Positions 27,238 to 37,700 of a stretch of 64,000 nucleotides of DNA are shown here, piece after piece. Under the pieces are notes generated by a model. It had not been told where the DNA came from and did not search any database. It was given only the letters and a program-made list of their open reading frames with translations. The stretch's first letter is position 1, and the number at the start of each line of letters is the position of its first letter. Origin of the DNA: Bacteroidales bacterium (GTDB taxonomy: Bacteria; Bacteroidota; Bacteroidia; Bacteroidales; Bacteroidaceae); NCBI GenBank assembly GCA_015060865.1, contig SUXS01000005.1:62001-126000 (forward strand). Direction: 5' to 3'. The translations under genes were made by a program, and so were the position numbers.

Positions 27238-28143
27238 CTATAGTAATAAGGGGTCAAGCAGATTGATGATAGTCTGTTGCTCGTCAGGATGGAACCATTG
27301 GATGCTTTCGTCGCGGCGGAACCATGTCATCTGCTTGCGCGAATAGATGCGGCTGTTCTGCTTAATCTTCTCGATGGCAAACTCCAGCGTGCAGTCCCCG
27401 TCGAAGTGGGCAAACAGCTCCTTGTAGCCTACGGTGTTGAGTGAGTTGAGTTGACGGTAGGGATATACACTACGTGCCTCTTCGACGAGGCCGTCAGCCA
27501 CCATTTGGTCTACTCGGCGGTTGATGCGGTCGTACAGCTCTTCGCGTTCGCGGCGTAGGCCTATCTTGATGATGCGGAAGGGACGTTCCTTGGCAGTGCG
27601 TGTGCGGAAAGAGGTATAGGTGCGCCCCGTCATATAGCATATCTCGAGAGCGTGGATGACACGCTTGGGATTCTTCAGGTCTACGATGCGGTAGTACTCG
27701 GGGTCGAGCAGGCGCAGTTCATTGACCAAGGGCTCCAGTCCCTCCTGTTCGTAGCGTTCGAGCAGCGTACGGCGTGTGATGTCGTCCACTGTGGGAATAT
27801 CATCAATACCCTTGCATACGGCATCGATATACATCATGCTGCCGCCCGTAAGCAATAGAGCTTTGTGTGAGTGGAAAAGCTCCTCGGTGAGTTTAAGTAC
27901 GTCAATCTCGTACTGGGCGGCACTGTAATAGTCCGTCAGGTGATGTGTGCCTATGAAGTAATGCTTTACCCGCTCCTGCTCCTCTTGCGTTGGTGCAGCG
28001 GTTCCGATGGGGATTTCGGCATATAATTGACGCGAATCGGCCGAAAGGATAGGAGAACCTAACCGTTCGGCCAATGCAAAACTCAGTGCCGTTTTTCCTA
28101 CACCTGTAGGGCCAAGGAGCACGACTAAAGTCTTATCTTTCAC
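27238..28143 (-). CDS. miaA: tRNA dimethylallyltransferase
   Basis: 301 residues. It transfers dimethylallyl from DMAPP to A37 of UNN-decoding tRNAs. P-loop [13 protein letters not shown] (about 9-21), [88 protein letters not shown] and [14 protein letters not shown] are all family motifs. Last gene of the lpx-containing operon, 14 bases after the preceding ORF. Confidence 0.96.
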   Translation of the reverse strand: MKDKTLVVLLGPTGVGKTALSFALAERLGSPILSADSRQLYAEIPIGTAAPTQEEQERVKHYFIGTHHLTDYYSAAQYEIDVLKLTEELFHSHKALLLTGGSMMYIDAVCKGIDDIPTVDDITRRTLLERYEQEGLEPLVNELRLLDPEYYRIVDLKNPKRVIHALEICYMTGRTYTSFRTRTAKERPFRIIKIGLRREREELYDRINRRVDQMVADGLVEEARSVYPYRQLNSLNTVGYKELFAHFDGDCTLEFAIEKIKQNSRIYSRKQMTWFRRDESIQWFHPDEQQTIINLLDPLLL

Positions 28144-28157
28144 TCTTTATGCTTTGC

Positions 28158-28712
28158 TTAATAGAGTATGCTATCGTCAAAGTCGGCCGGAGAGCCCATG
28201 TCAAAGCCGTCGGGGTCAATCTCGTCAAGGTCGAAGTCCTCATCGTCGCCGAAGCTGTCGTCGAGTGCTGTTGTGCTCACCTGTGCAGCCATCAGCTGGT
28301 CGAAGTCGAGCAACTGCTGTGGAGCCTCACCCACCTGCTTAGTGCATACGGCTTCGTCGAGGTCCTTACCTGTGATTATCTCGGTAAGTTCGATGAAGAA
28401 GGCGCGGTCGGCCAGCGGGTCGAAGATGTAGAGCAGATGCTGCTTCTCCTCTTCGAGAAGTTCGCTCAGCGGAGTCTCTTCCATAATCCAACTGTCCACA
28501 TCTGAGCTGGTGCCCATGTCTTCCAATGTGACTTCGGTCTCCTTCTCCCAGTTGTCATCGCATACGAAGAATGAGGTCATCTGGTCGTTAGGATAACCTA
28601 CAGACTTCAGGATGGCATTGTGGAAGTCGAGGAATGTAGCGTCAGAGTCAATCTGAATCTCTCTGCGGAAGTTGTCAACCTCATCAGAGATAATGGTGAA
28701 GCGGTATATCAT
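28158..28712 (-). CDS. pRiA4b ORF-3-like small acidic protein
   Basis: 184 residues, strongly acidic C-terminus (DDSFGDDEDFDLDEIDPDGFD). Residues about 1-110 (IQIDSDATFLDFHNAILKSV, DQMTSFFVCDDNWEKETEV, LLEEEKQHLLYIFDPLADRAFFIEL) resemble the pRiA4b ORF-3/IS1096-passenger-like fold. Function unknown. It is sandwiched between lpxA (35-base gap) and miaA (14-base gap) and likely cotranscribed. Family assignment is from pattern only. Confidence 0.7.
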   Translation of the reverse strand: MIYRFTIISDEVDNFRREIQIDSDATFLDFHNAILKSVGYPNDQMTSFFVCDDNWEKETEVTLEDMGTSSDVDSWIMEETPLSELLEEEKQHLLYIFDPLADRAFFIELTEIITGKDLDEAVCTKQVGEAPQQLLDFDQLMAAQVSTTALDDSFGDDEDFDLDEIDPDGFDMGSPADFDDSILY

Positions 28713-28747
28713 ATATAATGATTTTTTTAAGAGTTGTAGGTAGTAAG

Positions 28748-29530
28748 TTATCCTTCGTATCTGATGATGCCTCGTTTAGCTCCTTCGATGAACGAAATGA
28801 TGTACTCAATCTCGGGAGTCATCTCCATCTCTTCCTTGATGCGTTCAATGGCCATTGTAGTATTGAGTCCGCTCTGGTAGATGATGCGGTAGGCTTGGTG
28901 TATAGCATCGATTTGCTCATTGGTAAAGCCACGACGACGCAGACCGATAAGGTTTACGCCACAGTATGAGATGGGTTCACGGGCAGCGATGATGTAGGGA
29001 GGAATCTCCTTGCTGCTCTTGCAACCACCTTGTACCATGACATAGCTTCCTATGCGGCAGAATTGGTGTACGAGTACCGTAGAGCTCAAGATAGCATAGT
29101 CGTCAACGATAACTTCGCCGGCCAGCTTGGTCTGGTTGCCGATGATACAGCCGTTGCCTACGATGGTGTCGTGGGCCACGTGTACGCCCTCCATCAGCAG
29201 GTTGCCATTGCCAACAATAGTCTTTCCCTTTGCTGCGGTACCGCGGTTGATGGTCACATTCTCGCGGATGGTGTTGTTATCACCTACCTCGGCTGTAGTC
29301 TCCTCGCCACGGAACTTGAGGTCCTGCGGTATAGCACCGATGACTGCTCCGGGAAAGATGGTATTGCCATTTCCTATGCGTGAGCCATAGAGGATGTTGG
29401 CATTGGGCATGATGACGTTGTTGTCGCCTATCACTACATTGCGGTCAATGTATACGAAGGGACCAATCTCCACGTTCTCGCCAATGACGGCTTCGGGGTG
29501 GATGTATGCTAATGGACTAATCTTGCTCAT
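28748..29530 (-). CDS. lpxA: acyl-ACP--UDP-N-acetylglucosamine O-acyltransferase
   Basis: 260 residues. First acyl transfer of lipid A synthesis. Left-handed beta-helix of hexapeptide repeats from about 5 to 190 (IHPEAVIGENVEIGPFVYID, NTIFPGAVIGAIPQDLKF) with the catalytic His in GVHVAHDTIVGN and the typical VGLNMVGL-like loop GVNLIGLRRRGFTNEQI, then a C-terminal helical domain. It follows lpxC with a 67-base gap that contains a 12-bp hairpin. Confidence 0.96.
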   Translation of the reverse strand: MSKISPLAYIHPEAVIGENVEIGPFVYIDRNVVIGDNNVIMPNANILYGSRIGNGNTIFPGAVIGAIPQDLKFRGEETTAEVGDNNTIRENVTINRGTAAKGKTIVGNGNLLMEGVHVAHDTIVGNGCIIGNQTKLAGEVIVDDYAILSSTVLVHQFCRIGSYVMVQGGCKSSKEIPPYIIAAREPISYCGVNLIGLRRRGFTNEQIDAIHQAYRIIYQSGLNTTMAIERIKEEMEMTPEIEYIISFIEGAKRGIIRYEG

Positions 29531-29565
29531 ATCTATTGATGTGTTTAGTTCTTATATATAAATAT

Positions 29566-29590
29566 AGGTATAGGAGCGGCTCCTATACCT
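29566..29590. repeat. 12-bp perfect palindrome between lpxC and lpxA
   Basis: AGGTATAGGAGC (29566-29577) and GCTCCTATACCT (29579-29590) leave only one unpaired base. It starts 8 bases after the lpxC stop. No strong T-tract follows on the minus strand (ATATTTATATA), so it may only attenuate or stabilise the transcript. Confidence 0.6.
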
Positions 29591-29597
29591 TCTCTGT

Positions 29598-30506
29598 TCA
29601 TTTCATTCTCTCTCTCAGCAGGCGGGCAAACTGGTTGTTCACTCTGTGCCCGGGACGGTTGGCCACGATGTAGCCTTTGATGGGACGTCCTAGGAGCGAC
29701 ATGTCGCCGATGATGTCGAGCAACTTATGTCGTGCCGGCTCATTTTCCCATACCAAGGGGCGATGGTTGATGTAGCCGAGTTTTTTCGCATCCATGCGTG
29801 GTATTTTCATTGCGTCGGCCAGGCGGTCGTAGCGGTCTTGCGGCATCTCGCGTTCATAGAGCACAATGGAATTGTCGAGGTCGCCACCCTTGATGAGACC
29901 AGCTGCAAGCAGCGGTTCAATATCGCGTACGAATACGAAGGTACGGCTCGATGCAATCTCTTTCGCGAAGTCCTCCATGTGCATCAGTACGGCCCGTTGG
30001 TTGCATATGATGCTCGAATCGAACGATACGAGTACGTTTACCGCAAATTCCTCGGCAGGCATGATCATGAGTGATGAGCCGCTCTTCTCGTCGTGATATT
30101 CGATGGTTTCTGTCACTACGAAATAGTCCTTCTCTGCTTCCTGCTCTACGATGCCTACTCGCTGTATGTTGTCGACATACAGTTGGGCGCTACCTTCGAG
30201 GATAGGGAACTCGGGGCCGTTGACCTTGATGAGGCAGTTGTCGATGCCGAGTGCATAGAGTGCCGATAGGCCATGCTCTACGGTGCTGACGCGCTCAGTG
30301 CCGTTTGACAGTACGGTGCCGCGCTGTGTCTCGTTGACGTTTTCGGCCAGTGCCTCAATGATGGGCTCTCCCTCCACGTCGATGCGTTGTATCTTATATC
30401 CAAAGTTTTCCGGTGCAGGGTTGAACTCCACGGTGAGGTTGAGTCCCGTGTGCAGTCCCTTTCCTGAAAGTGAGAAACTTTCTCTTATTGTACGTTGTTT
30501 GGTCAT
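29598..30506 (-). CDS. lpxC: UDP-3-O-acyl-N-acetylglucosamine deacetylase, without FabZ domain
   Basis: 302 residues. Zn-dependent committed step of lipid A synthesis. Zn ligands visible as His in STVEHGLSALYALGIDN (about 78) and as His and Asp in ARHKLLDIIGD (about 264-274); the two LpxC subdomains are complete. In most Bacteroidetes LpxC is fused to 3-hydroxyacyl-ACP dehydratase FabZ (about 460 residues). Here the protein stops right after VNNQFARLLRERMK, at the usual domain boundary, and only 67 bases and a palindrome separate it from lpxA. No fabZ is present in the window. It starts 6 bases after the lpxD stop. Confidence 0.93.
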   Translation of the reverse strand: MTKQRTIRESFSLSGKGLHTGLNLTVEFNPAPENFGYKIQRIDVEGEPIIEALAENVNETQRGTVLSNGTERVSTVEHGLSALYALGIDNCLIKVNGPEFPILEGSAQLYVDNIQRVGIVEQEAEKDYFVVTETIEYHDEKSGSSLMIMPAEEFAVNVLVSFDSSIICNQRAVLMHMEDFAKEIASSRTFVFVRDIEPLLAAGLIKGGDLDNSIVLYEREMPQDRYDRLADAMKIPRMDAKKLGYINHRPLVWENEPARHKLLDIIGDMSLLGRPIKGYIVANRPGHRVNNQFARLLRERMK

Positions 30507-30512
30507 AGTCCG

Positions 30513-31568
30513 TTAGGCCTTACCGCCATCGGTGGTAAGTTGTTGCTTAAGTAATTCGATTTCTTTTCTCAACGTATCCATTTCGCGATACATTTCTGGT
30601 AATTTCTTGATGACGACCGATGCACGGGCAAATTGGGCATGGTCGAAGGCTGGATATCCCATTACAGCTTTGCCGTCCTTTACATTATTTGATATGGCCG
30701 AGTGGGCACCTACTTTCACTTGATTGCCTATTTGTATGTGGCCATTGAATCCGGTTTGTCCACCAATCATACACCAACTTCCAATTCTAGTGGAACCAGC
30801 GACTCCACATTGAGCGGCCATTACTGTATGTTCGTCAATAACAACATTGTGTGCTATCTGTATCAAGTTGTCAAGCTTAACGCCACGTTTGATAATAGTG
30901 GCCCCCATGGTGGCACGGTCAATACATGTGTTGGCGCCAATTTCCACATCATCTTCGAGAATAGTGATACCTATTTGGGGAATTTTTTCATAGCCGTTAT
31001 TACTTGGTGCAAAACCAAATCCATCGGCTCCAATCACGCACCCGGAGTGTAATACACATCGATTCCCAATCTTACAACTATGATATATGGTAGTATGGGC
31101 ATGCAGATGACAACTCTCTCCTATAGTGACATTGTCACCTATGGTTGTATTCGGCTCAATAATCGTATTTTCGCCAATGACAACTTTTTTACCAATGGAT
31201 ACGAATGGACCTATATAAACATTTTTTCCTATTGAGGCACTCTCTGCAATATTAGCCAATGAACTAATACCGCTCTTCTTGGGCATAGAGGCTTCATATA
31301 GTTTTAATAATTTAGCCAAACTTTCATAGGCATTATCGGTCTTGATCAATGTTGTGCTGATGGGTCTTTCTGCTACAAAATCCTTGTTAACCAATACTAT
31401 ACTTGATTGTGTATCGTATATATATGAGGTGTATTTAGGATTTGAAAGGAACGACAGTCCTCCAGGTATGCCTTCTTCAATCTTTGCAAATGTATATACT
31501 GTAGCGTCTTCGTTGCCAACGATTTCACCTCCAATATATGCTGCAATCTGTTTTGCTGTAAACTCCAT
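30513..31568 (-). CDS. lpxD: UDP-3-O-(3-hydroxyacyl)glucosamine N-acyltransferase
   Basis: 351 residues from the ATG at 31568 ([20 protein letters not shown]). A longer frame from a TTG at 31613 would begin inside the -7 box and is rejected. The N-terminal uridine-binding domain is followed by hexapeptide repeats ([20 protein letters not shown] onwards) and the catalytic region [20 protein letters not shown], then a C-terminal helix rich in Glu, Lys and Gln ([16 protein letters not shown]). First gene of the lpxD-lpxC-lpxA-orf-miaA operon. Confidence 0.95.
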   Translation of the reverse strand: MEFTAKQIAAYIGGEIVGNEDATVYTFAKIEEGIPGGLSFLSNPKYTSYIYDTQSSIVLVNKDFVAERPISTTLIKTDNAYESLAKLLKLYEASMPKKSGISSLANIAESASIGKNVYIGPFVSIGKKVVIGENTIIEPNTTIGDNVTIGESCHLHAHTTIYHSCKIGNRCVLHSGCVIGADGFGFAPSNNGYEKIPQIGITILEDDVEIGANTCIDRATMGATIIKRGVKLDNLIQIAHNVVIDEHTVMAAQCGVAGSTRIGSWCMIGGQTGFNGHIQIGNQVKVGAHSAISNNVKDGKAVMGYPAFDHAQFARASVVIKKLPEMYREMDTLRKEIELLKQQLTTDGGKA

Positions 31569-31610
31569 GCTCCCAGTGATGTTCAATTTATATGTTTCGT
31601 TATAACCTTG

Positions 31611-31641
31611 CAAAGGTAGATATTATTATTGGATTTTCAAA
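31611..31641 (-). promoter_or_regulatory. promoter of the lpxDCA operon
   Basis: Minus strand: TTTG (31641-31638), 19-nt spacer, TACCTTTG (31618-31611). A perfect match; it fixes the lpxD start downstream. Confidence 0.8.
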
Positions 31642-31856
31642 AGTTTATTCCTATAACTTTTAGAGGACTGTCTGATAGTTTGCTTTTCGTGTGTTTAGTT
31701 TTGCATATCCTTTTCAGTATTTCTAATTTCTTTTTATTAATGCCGGCCAGTAGATCATGAATTTGTTGTAATAATGATGTCCATTCCTATGCATTTCTTT
31801 TGGGAGACTGTTGTATAAAACAGATGAATCTTTCTTAGTATTCCGTATTTTATCCG

Positions 31857-31864
31857 TAACTTTG
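31857..31864 (+). promoter_or_regulatory. -7 box of metH promoter
   Basis: TAACTTTG, 23 bases before the ATG; a TTTC at 31831-31834 is a weak -33. No cobalamin riboswitch motif is visible upstream. Confidence 0.5.
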
Positions 31865-31886
31865 CAGAATAATACATGATATAGAG

Positions 31887-34655
31887 ATGTTTGGGAATAT
31901 ATGTGATATAGTAAAAGAGCGTGTCCTCATATTGGATGGTGCCATGGGCACAATGATACAGCAAAGAGGGCTTACGGAGGATGATTTCCGCGGTGATAGA
32001 TTTATTGATTTGCCAGGAATCCAACAGGGAAACAATGATTTGTTGTGTCTTACTCGTCCAGAGGTGATTGCCGGTATTCATAGGCGTTATATTGCAGCCG
32101 GTGCTGATATTATTGAGACATGTTCTTTTAATGCTCAGCGTATCTCTATGGCCGAATATGGTTGTGAGCATCTTTGTCGTGAGATCAATTTGGCAGCTGC
32201 TACTATAGCCCGTAGGGTGGCTGACGCTGTTAGTACACCGGAAAAACCACGTTTTGTGGCAGGATCTGTAGGACCTACTAATAAAACCTGTTCGTTGAGT
32301 CCTGATGTGGATGATCCGGCTTTGCGTACCATCACTTACGATGAGTTGGTATGTGCCTATTCGGAACAAATGGAGGCACTTATCGAGGGTGGGGTAGATG
32401 CTTTGTTGATAGAAACAATTTTTGATACTCTCAATGCCAAGGCTGCCATATATGCGGCAACTCAGGTAATGGAAAAGTTGGACAAAAGGGTACCGCTTAT
32501 GCTTTCGGTGACAATATCTGATGCCGCAGGTCGTACGCTGTCTGGACAGACATTAGATGCATTCCTTGCATCAGTGTCTCATGCCGATATTTTTTCTATT
32601 GGTCTTAATTGTTCATTTGGGGCTGCTCAGATGAAGCCTTATCTTAAATCTTTAGCAGCTCACGCACCATATTATATATCATGCTATCCCAATGCTGGGC
32701 TTCCTAATAGCTTGGGTGGGTATGACCAAACACCTGTTGATATGGCTGTTCAAATAAAAGAATATCTTGATGAAGGGTTGGTGAATATTATAGGTGGATG
32801 CTGTGGCACTACGGATGCTTATATTGCTGAGTATGCTCCACTTGTTGTGAATGCAAAACCACACATACCGGTAAAACGTCCTGATGTGTTGTGGCTTTCT
32901 GGTTTGGAATTGTGTGAAGTGTCTCCCGAACGTAATTTTATCAATGTAGGTGAACGCTGCAATGTGGCAGGATCACGTAAGTTCTTGCGTCTGATAAAGG
33001 AAAAGAAATATGAAGAGGCCCTTGTGATAGCTCGTCGCCAGGTGGAGGATGGAGCACAGGTTCTTGACATAAATATGGACGATGCGTTGCTTGACGCAGA
33101 GCAGGAAATCGTACATTTTCTACAATTGATAGCCTCTGAACCAGATATCGCTCGTGTCCCTATTATGGTAGATTCATCTCGTTGGGAAGTAATTACAGCT
33201 GCAGTTAAATGTATTCAGGGTAAATGTGTTGTCAATTCAATCTCTCTCAAAGAGGGAGAGCAGCTTTTTTTAGCCCATGCTCGTGAAATACGTCGTCTTG
33301 GTGCAGCTGTGGTAGTAATGGCTTTTGACGAACAGGGGCAAGCTGATACTTATGAACGTCGTATTGCAATCTGCGAACGTGCTTATAAGTTGTTGGTAAA
33401 TGAGGTGGGAATGATGCCTGAGGATATTATTTTTGATCCCAACATTTTGGCTGTAGCTACTGGAATTGAAGCACATAATGACTATGCACTGGATTTTATC
33501 CGTGCCACTAAGTGGATACGTAACCATTTACCGGGCGCACATGTTAGTGGTGGGGTAAGTAATCTTTCTTTTGCTTTCCGTGGAAACAATTATTTGCGTG
33601 AAGCCATGCATGCCGTATTTCTTTATCATGCAATCAGTGCAGGTATGGATATGGGTATTGTGAATCCTGCAACCTCGGTTAGATATGATGAGATTGCTCC
33701 CGATTTGTTAGAGGCGATTGAAGATGTTATTCTGAACCGAAGGCCAGATGCTGCAGAGCATCTGATAGCTATGGCTGTCACTGTGGCAAATACTCCTGTC
33801 GTTGCATCTTGTACAGATTTGGAGCAAACACTGTCTTTGGAGGAACGGTTAAGGGAAGTACTGGTCAGAGGTGTCACGGATAAACTTGAGGACTATCTTA
33901 TAGAGGCTCTATCTGCTTATTCATCAGCAGTAGAGGTTATTGAAGGTCCCCTGATGGATGGCATGAAACATGTTGGTCAGCTGTTTGGCAAGGGGCGTAT
34001 GTTTTTGCCTCAAGTAGTGAAAACTGCCCGTACAATGAAGATGGCAGTACAGTTTCTGACTAATGATACGTCGTCATTGACAAAAAAAATGGCAAATTCT
34101 TCTGCTATAGATGACAATTCCTTTAATGAGAACCATTCACGAAAGAAAGTACTTTTAGCTACCGTGAAAGGTGATGTACATGATATTGGGAAAAATATTG
34201 TGAGTGTAGTGATGGGATGTAATGGGTACGAAATCCTTGATTTGGGGGTTATGGTATCTGCGGAAACAATTGTGCAGAAGGCATTAGAATCTTCTCCCGA
34301 TATTATAGGCTTAAGTGGTCTTATCACTCCTTCTTTAGCGGAGATGGTTACCACCGCAGAGGCTTTGCGTGAGGCTGGGATTCGTGTTCCATTGTTTATA
34401 GGCGGAGCTACTACCAGTGCAATGCATACAGCTCTTAAAATTGCTCCCGTTTATGGAGGACCAGTGGTGCATGTAAAAGATGCTTCACAAAACTCGGGCA
34501 TAGCAGCCACGTTGCTTGATCCGGAAAAGAGTGGGGTTTTTGTAGAACAATTATATAAAGAGCAGGAAGCATTACGCCGTCAGTTCTATGAGGAGCAAAG
34601 TATTCCCCTGCTTACCTTGGAGGAGGCAAGAAATAAGAAAAAAAGTTTTTTCTGA
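31887..34655 (+). CDS. metH: cobalamin-dependent methionine synthase lacking the activation domain
   Basis: 922 residues; three of the four MetH modules are present. Homocysteine domain about 1-320, with zinc Cys in LNCSFGA and in GGCCGTT; pterin (methyl-THF) domain about 345-640 (FINVGERCNVAGSRKF, DINMDDALLDAEQEI, PIMVDSSRW, HVSGGVSNLSFAFRGN); cobalamin domain about 650-900 with cobalt-ligand motif DVHDIGKNIV and DIIGLSGLITPS. The protein ends at EEARNKKKSFF, so the C-terminal AdoMet-binding reactivation domain (about 300 residues in E. coli MetH) is missing; it is probably encoded separately elsewhere, as in other Bacteroidetes. It is convergent with the hybrid sensor gene. Confidence 0.94.
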   Translation: MFGNICDIVKERVLILDGAMGTMIQQRGLTEDDFRGDRFIDLPGIQQGNNDLLCLTRPEVIAGIHRRYIAAGADIIETCSFNAQRISMAEYGCEHLCREINLAAATIARRVADAVSTPEKPRFVAGSVGPTNKTCSLSPDVDDPALRTITYDELVCAYSEQMEALIEGGVDALLIETIFDTLNAKAAIYAATQVMEKLDKRVPLMLSVTISDAAGRTLSGQTLDAFLASVSHADIFSIGLNCSFGAAQMKPYLKSLAAHAPYYISCYPNAGLPNSLGGYDQTPVDMAVQIKEYLDEGLVNIIGGCCGTTDAYIAEYAPLVVNAKPHIPVKRPDVLWLSGLELCEVSPERNFINVGERCNVAGSRKFLRLIKEKKYEEALVIARRQVEDGAQVLDINMDDALLDAEQEIVHFLQLIASEPDIARVPIMVDSSRWEVITAAVKCIQGKCVVNSISLKEGEQLFLAHAREIRRLGAAVVVMAFDEQGQADTYERRIAICERAYKLLVNEVGMMPEDIIFDPNILAVATGIEAHNDYALDFIRATKWIRNHLPGAHVSGGVSNLSFAFRGNNYLREAMHAVFLYHAISAGMDMGIVNPATSVRYDEIAPDLLEAIEDVILNRRPDAAEHLIAMAVTVANTPVVASCTDLEQTLSLEERLREVLVRGVTDKLEDYLIEALSAYSSAVEVIEGPLMDGMKHVGQLFGKGRMFLPQVVKTARTMKMAVQFLTNDTSSLTKKMANSSAIDDNSFNENHSRKKVLLATVKGDVHDIGKNIVSVVMGCNGYEILDLGVMVSAETIVQKALESSPDIIGLSGLITPSLAEMVTTAEALREAGIRVPLFIGGATTSAMHTALKIAPVYGGPVVHVKDASQNSGIAATLLDPEKSGVFVEQLYKEQEALRRQFYEEQSIPLLTLEEARNKKKSFF

Positions 34656-34696
34656 CCATCCGAGTCTGTGAGAGGACTCCAATGAACTTGTGGTTG

Positions 34697-34720
34697 TAAG
34701 GTATAGCTAAGCTGACCTTA
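34697..34720. terminator. possible terminator between convergent metH and sensor gene
   Basis: TAAGGTaTAGCtaaGCTgACCTTA forms a short imperfect stem in the 72-base gap. The T-tract is weak on both sides. Confidence 0.35.
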
Positions 34721-34727
34721 TATTGTC

Positions 34728-37700
34728 TTATTCTTTCGTCTTTGCATATTCGCTTGGTGGCATTCCTACAATTCTCTTGAAAACTTCCCGGAAGTATTTT
34801 TGGTCAGAGAAACCTACTTTATCTGCCACCTCAGTTACGCCGTATCCTTCACGTAATAAATGCTTGGCTTTGTTGATTCTACATAGTCTAATGAAGTCCG
34901 ATGGGGTGTTATCTGTAAGAGCTTTGACTTTATTGTATAGTGAGGTACGGCTGACTCGTAATTCGTAAGCCAATGTGTCAACGGTAAATTCATGGCAGTC
35001 CAGATTCTTTTCAACAATTTGTTTCAATTCGTTCATGAATTTCAGGTCAATTTCTGATGTGGCGTTGATATTGTCGTCAATATCAAGTGTTGTGAGGCGA
35101 TGCTTTAATAATTGTCTATTCTCGATAAGATTTTGTATGGTGATATCGAGTATTCTAAAGTCAAAAGGCTTGGTGATATAGGCATCTGCTTTCACGGTGA
35201 GGCCATTGATGATACTTTGTTGGTCTGAAAGGGCGGAGATAAGTACTACGGCAATGTGCGAAGTTGATATGTCGTTCTTTATGGCGGTACAGAGATCATC
35301 ACCGCGCATTTCTGGCATCATGACATCAGTAAGTACGATAAGTGGTTGTACGTATGGGATTTTGTCCAATGCTTCCTTTCCATTATTTGCAGTAAATACA
35401 CGGTATTTCTTGCTGAAGTGTCGACTTAGATATTCCAATAAGTCAGGATTGTCTTCTACGATAAGCAGTCGCTCACGATTATCACTATTGATGGTGGCAT
35501 CAGCAAAGGTCTCTGTTTCAGAGATAAAGTTGGAGGTTCTGTCAATGAACTTAGTTGTGGAAGGATTGTAGTGCTCTTTGCCCAAAGGGAAACTTACATC
35601 AAAAGTCGATCCCTCATTGATTTTGCTGGTAACATGGATTTTTCCTCCCAATTGTTGTATGTAATGGCTGATTGATAATAATCCAATTCCAGAACCGGAT
35701 ATGTGTGCATTGATGGCATTTCTGGCTCTGAATACCCCTTTGAAGAGTTTCTGCTTCTCTTCGTCGCTGATTCCTATACCATTGTCTGATACTTTGAATC
35801 CCCATCGTTTGTTATCGCAGTATAGTGTCACTGTAATGATTTGTTCAATACCGCTGTACTTTACTGCATTGGAGAATAGGTTTTGGAATATTGAGTTAAT
35901 CTTTTGCTTGTCAATCCATATTTGGAATGGTTGGTTTGGGTATGTGTAATCTATTTGTTGCCGTTTGGGTTTGGTCAGTGATTTTAGCCGTTCTATTTGT
36001 GCGGAGAAAAGTTCGATAGCTTCATAACATTCAATGCGCAAGATACCTTTCTCTATGTTGGCTATTTCGTACCTCATGCTCTTTTCTGTCATTTCGGTGA
36101 GCATGTTGGTGTTTTTTATGGCTAAGGATAAGGTTTCTTTGTCTTCTTCACTTAAGTGCTCTTTGCCCATTAATTCTTCCAGTGGCGCTTTGATGAGAGT
36201 AAGTGGAGTGCGGATATCATGGGCAGTATTGATGAAGAAATTCAACTTCTCATTAGAGATATGTTTTTCATTGGCTGATTTTATATATCGGCCAATGATA
36301 AGAACAATCAATATGACAATGGTGAGTTCTATAAAAAGTCCAGTCCTTGATAGATAGAAGGGTGGATGGATTTTAATTTCGAGCGTGCGTTCATCAAGAA
36401 TCTTTCCCGATTCGTTGGAGGTGGATCGTATCGTGAGTATATGTTTCCCTGCGGAAAGATTGTTGAGCATGATAAACTTGTCTTCATTTAGTGGGTTCCA
36501 ATTGCTCTTCTTTTGGTCAAATGTCCATGTAATAAGGCAGTCTGATGGATAAATGTGATTGATGCTCCTTACTTTTATAGATGCTTCTCGCTGGTTGTGT
36601 GATAGCTCTATCTTGGCCATGTCGTCTATGGCATTTGTCAGTGGGGACCCCTCTTCGGAAGGGGTTATGCGTGTGTTTCCTATGTATAGGTCTGCTAATA
36701 CCAGCTTGGATTTGTAGATATGAGGTAAGTCTACGTTCTCGGATATTTCAATCACTCCATTGTCACCGCCGAACATGATGGTCTGATTGTGTGTATGCAC
36801 GCCGGCTCTGATGCTAAAATTGATATTTTGTAGTCCCTGGTCATTTGTCCATGTTGTAATTTTGCCCGTATTTTTATTGTATCTTACAATACCGCCATCT
36901 GAACTGATAAATAAGGAACCGTTATTGGCACCAAGGATGCATTTCATGCAGTCGTTTGTCAGTGCGCTGTTTTTCTTGCTGAATCTGTTGTAATAATTCT
37001 CTTTTTCATTGTAGACAATCAGTCCATGGTGGTGTGTGCCTATGTAAATTGTGCCGTCATTGTCATGAAAGATGGTGTTTACCTTAAAACGTTCTAAGGG
37101 TAATATTACTTGCTGTTTTTCGTGTGTCTTTTTGTCAAATATATATAGTCCGTTTTTGGTGCCTATCCATAAGGTGTTCTCGTCTTTTTGGGTGATGTAA
37201 TTGATCCCTCTGAATGCTTCGGCATAGTTTACCTTGAGCTTATCGTTATGATAGCTGATATTGATGAGCTGATTCTCGCCTCCCATCCATACGGTTTGGT
37301 CTGTTTTGTCGAAAAACATTGTTTGTATGTATTTCTCTGGAGACATTAAGTCTGGCTTTATAAAACGCACCTGTTTACTCTTCTTGTCAATGAGGTATAC
37401 ACCTGCAGCATAACCTCCAGCAAGTATGATGCCTGGTTTTATTTCGCATATGGTCAAGAAGTAATGATTCATGTTGGTTGACTTGTCTGCAATGGAAAGC
37501 ATCGTATGCCATTCGTTTGATCTCGGTGTGTATAGGCTGATACCGTTGTCTGTAGCATACCATAAATCATAGTCGCTATCTTCAATGATACAGTCAACGC
37601 TGTTGTTGTTTAGTGTATTGGATTTGATGAGCGATCGTTTCACCCAGTTGAATTTAGGGTATGCGTCATTACGGATTGTGAGTCCATGTGGAAAGGAACA

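Noticed and set aside
31569-31613. Upstream TTG start for lpxD adding 15 residues
   Set aside because: It lies inside the -7 box of the operon promoter, so it would not be transcribed; the ATG at 31568 also matches the family N-terminus.
31620-31886. Cobalamin riboswitch before metH
   Set aside because: Looked for the B12-box GCCACTG-type motif and multi-helix leader; only a short AT-rich leader with a -7 box is present.
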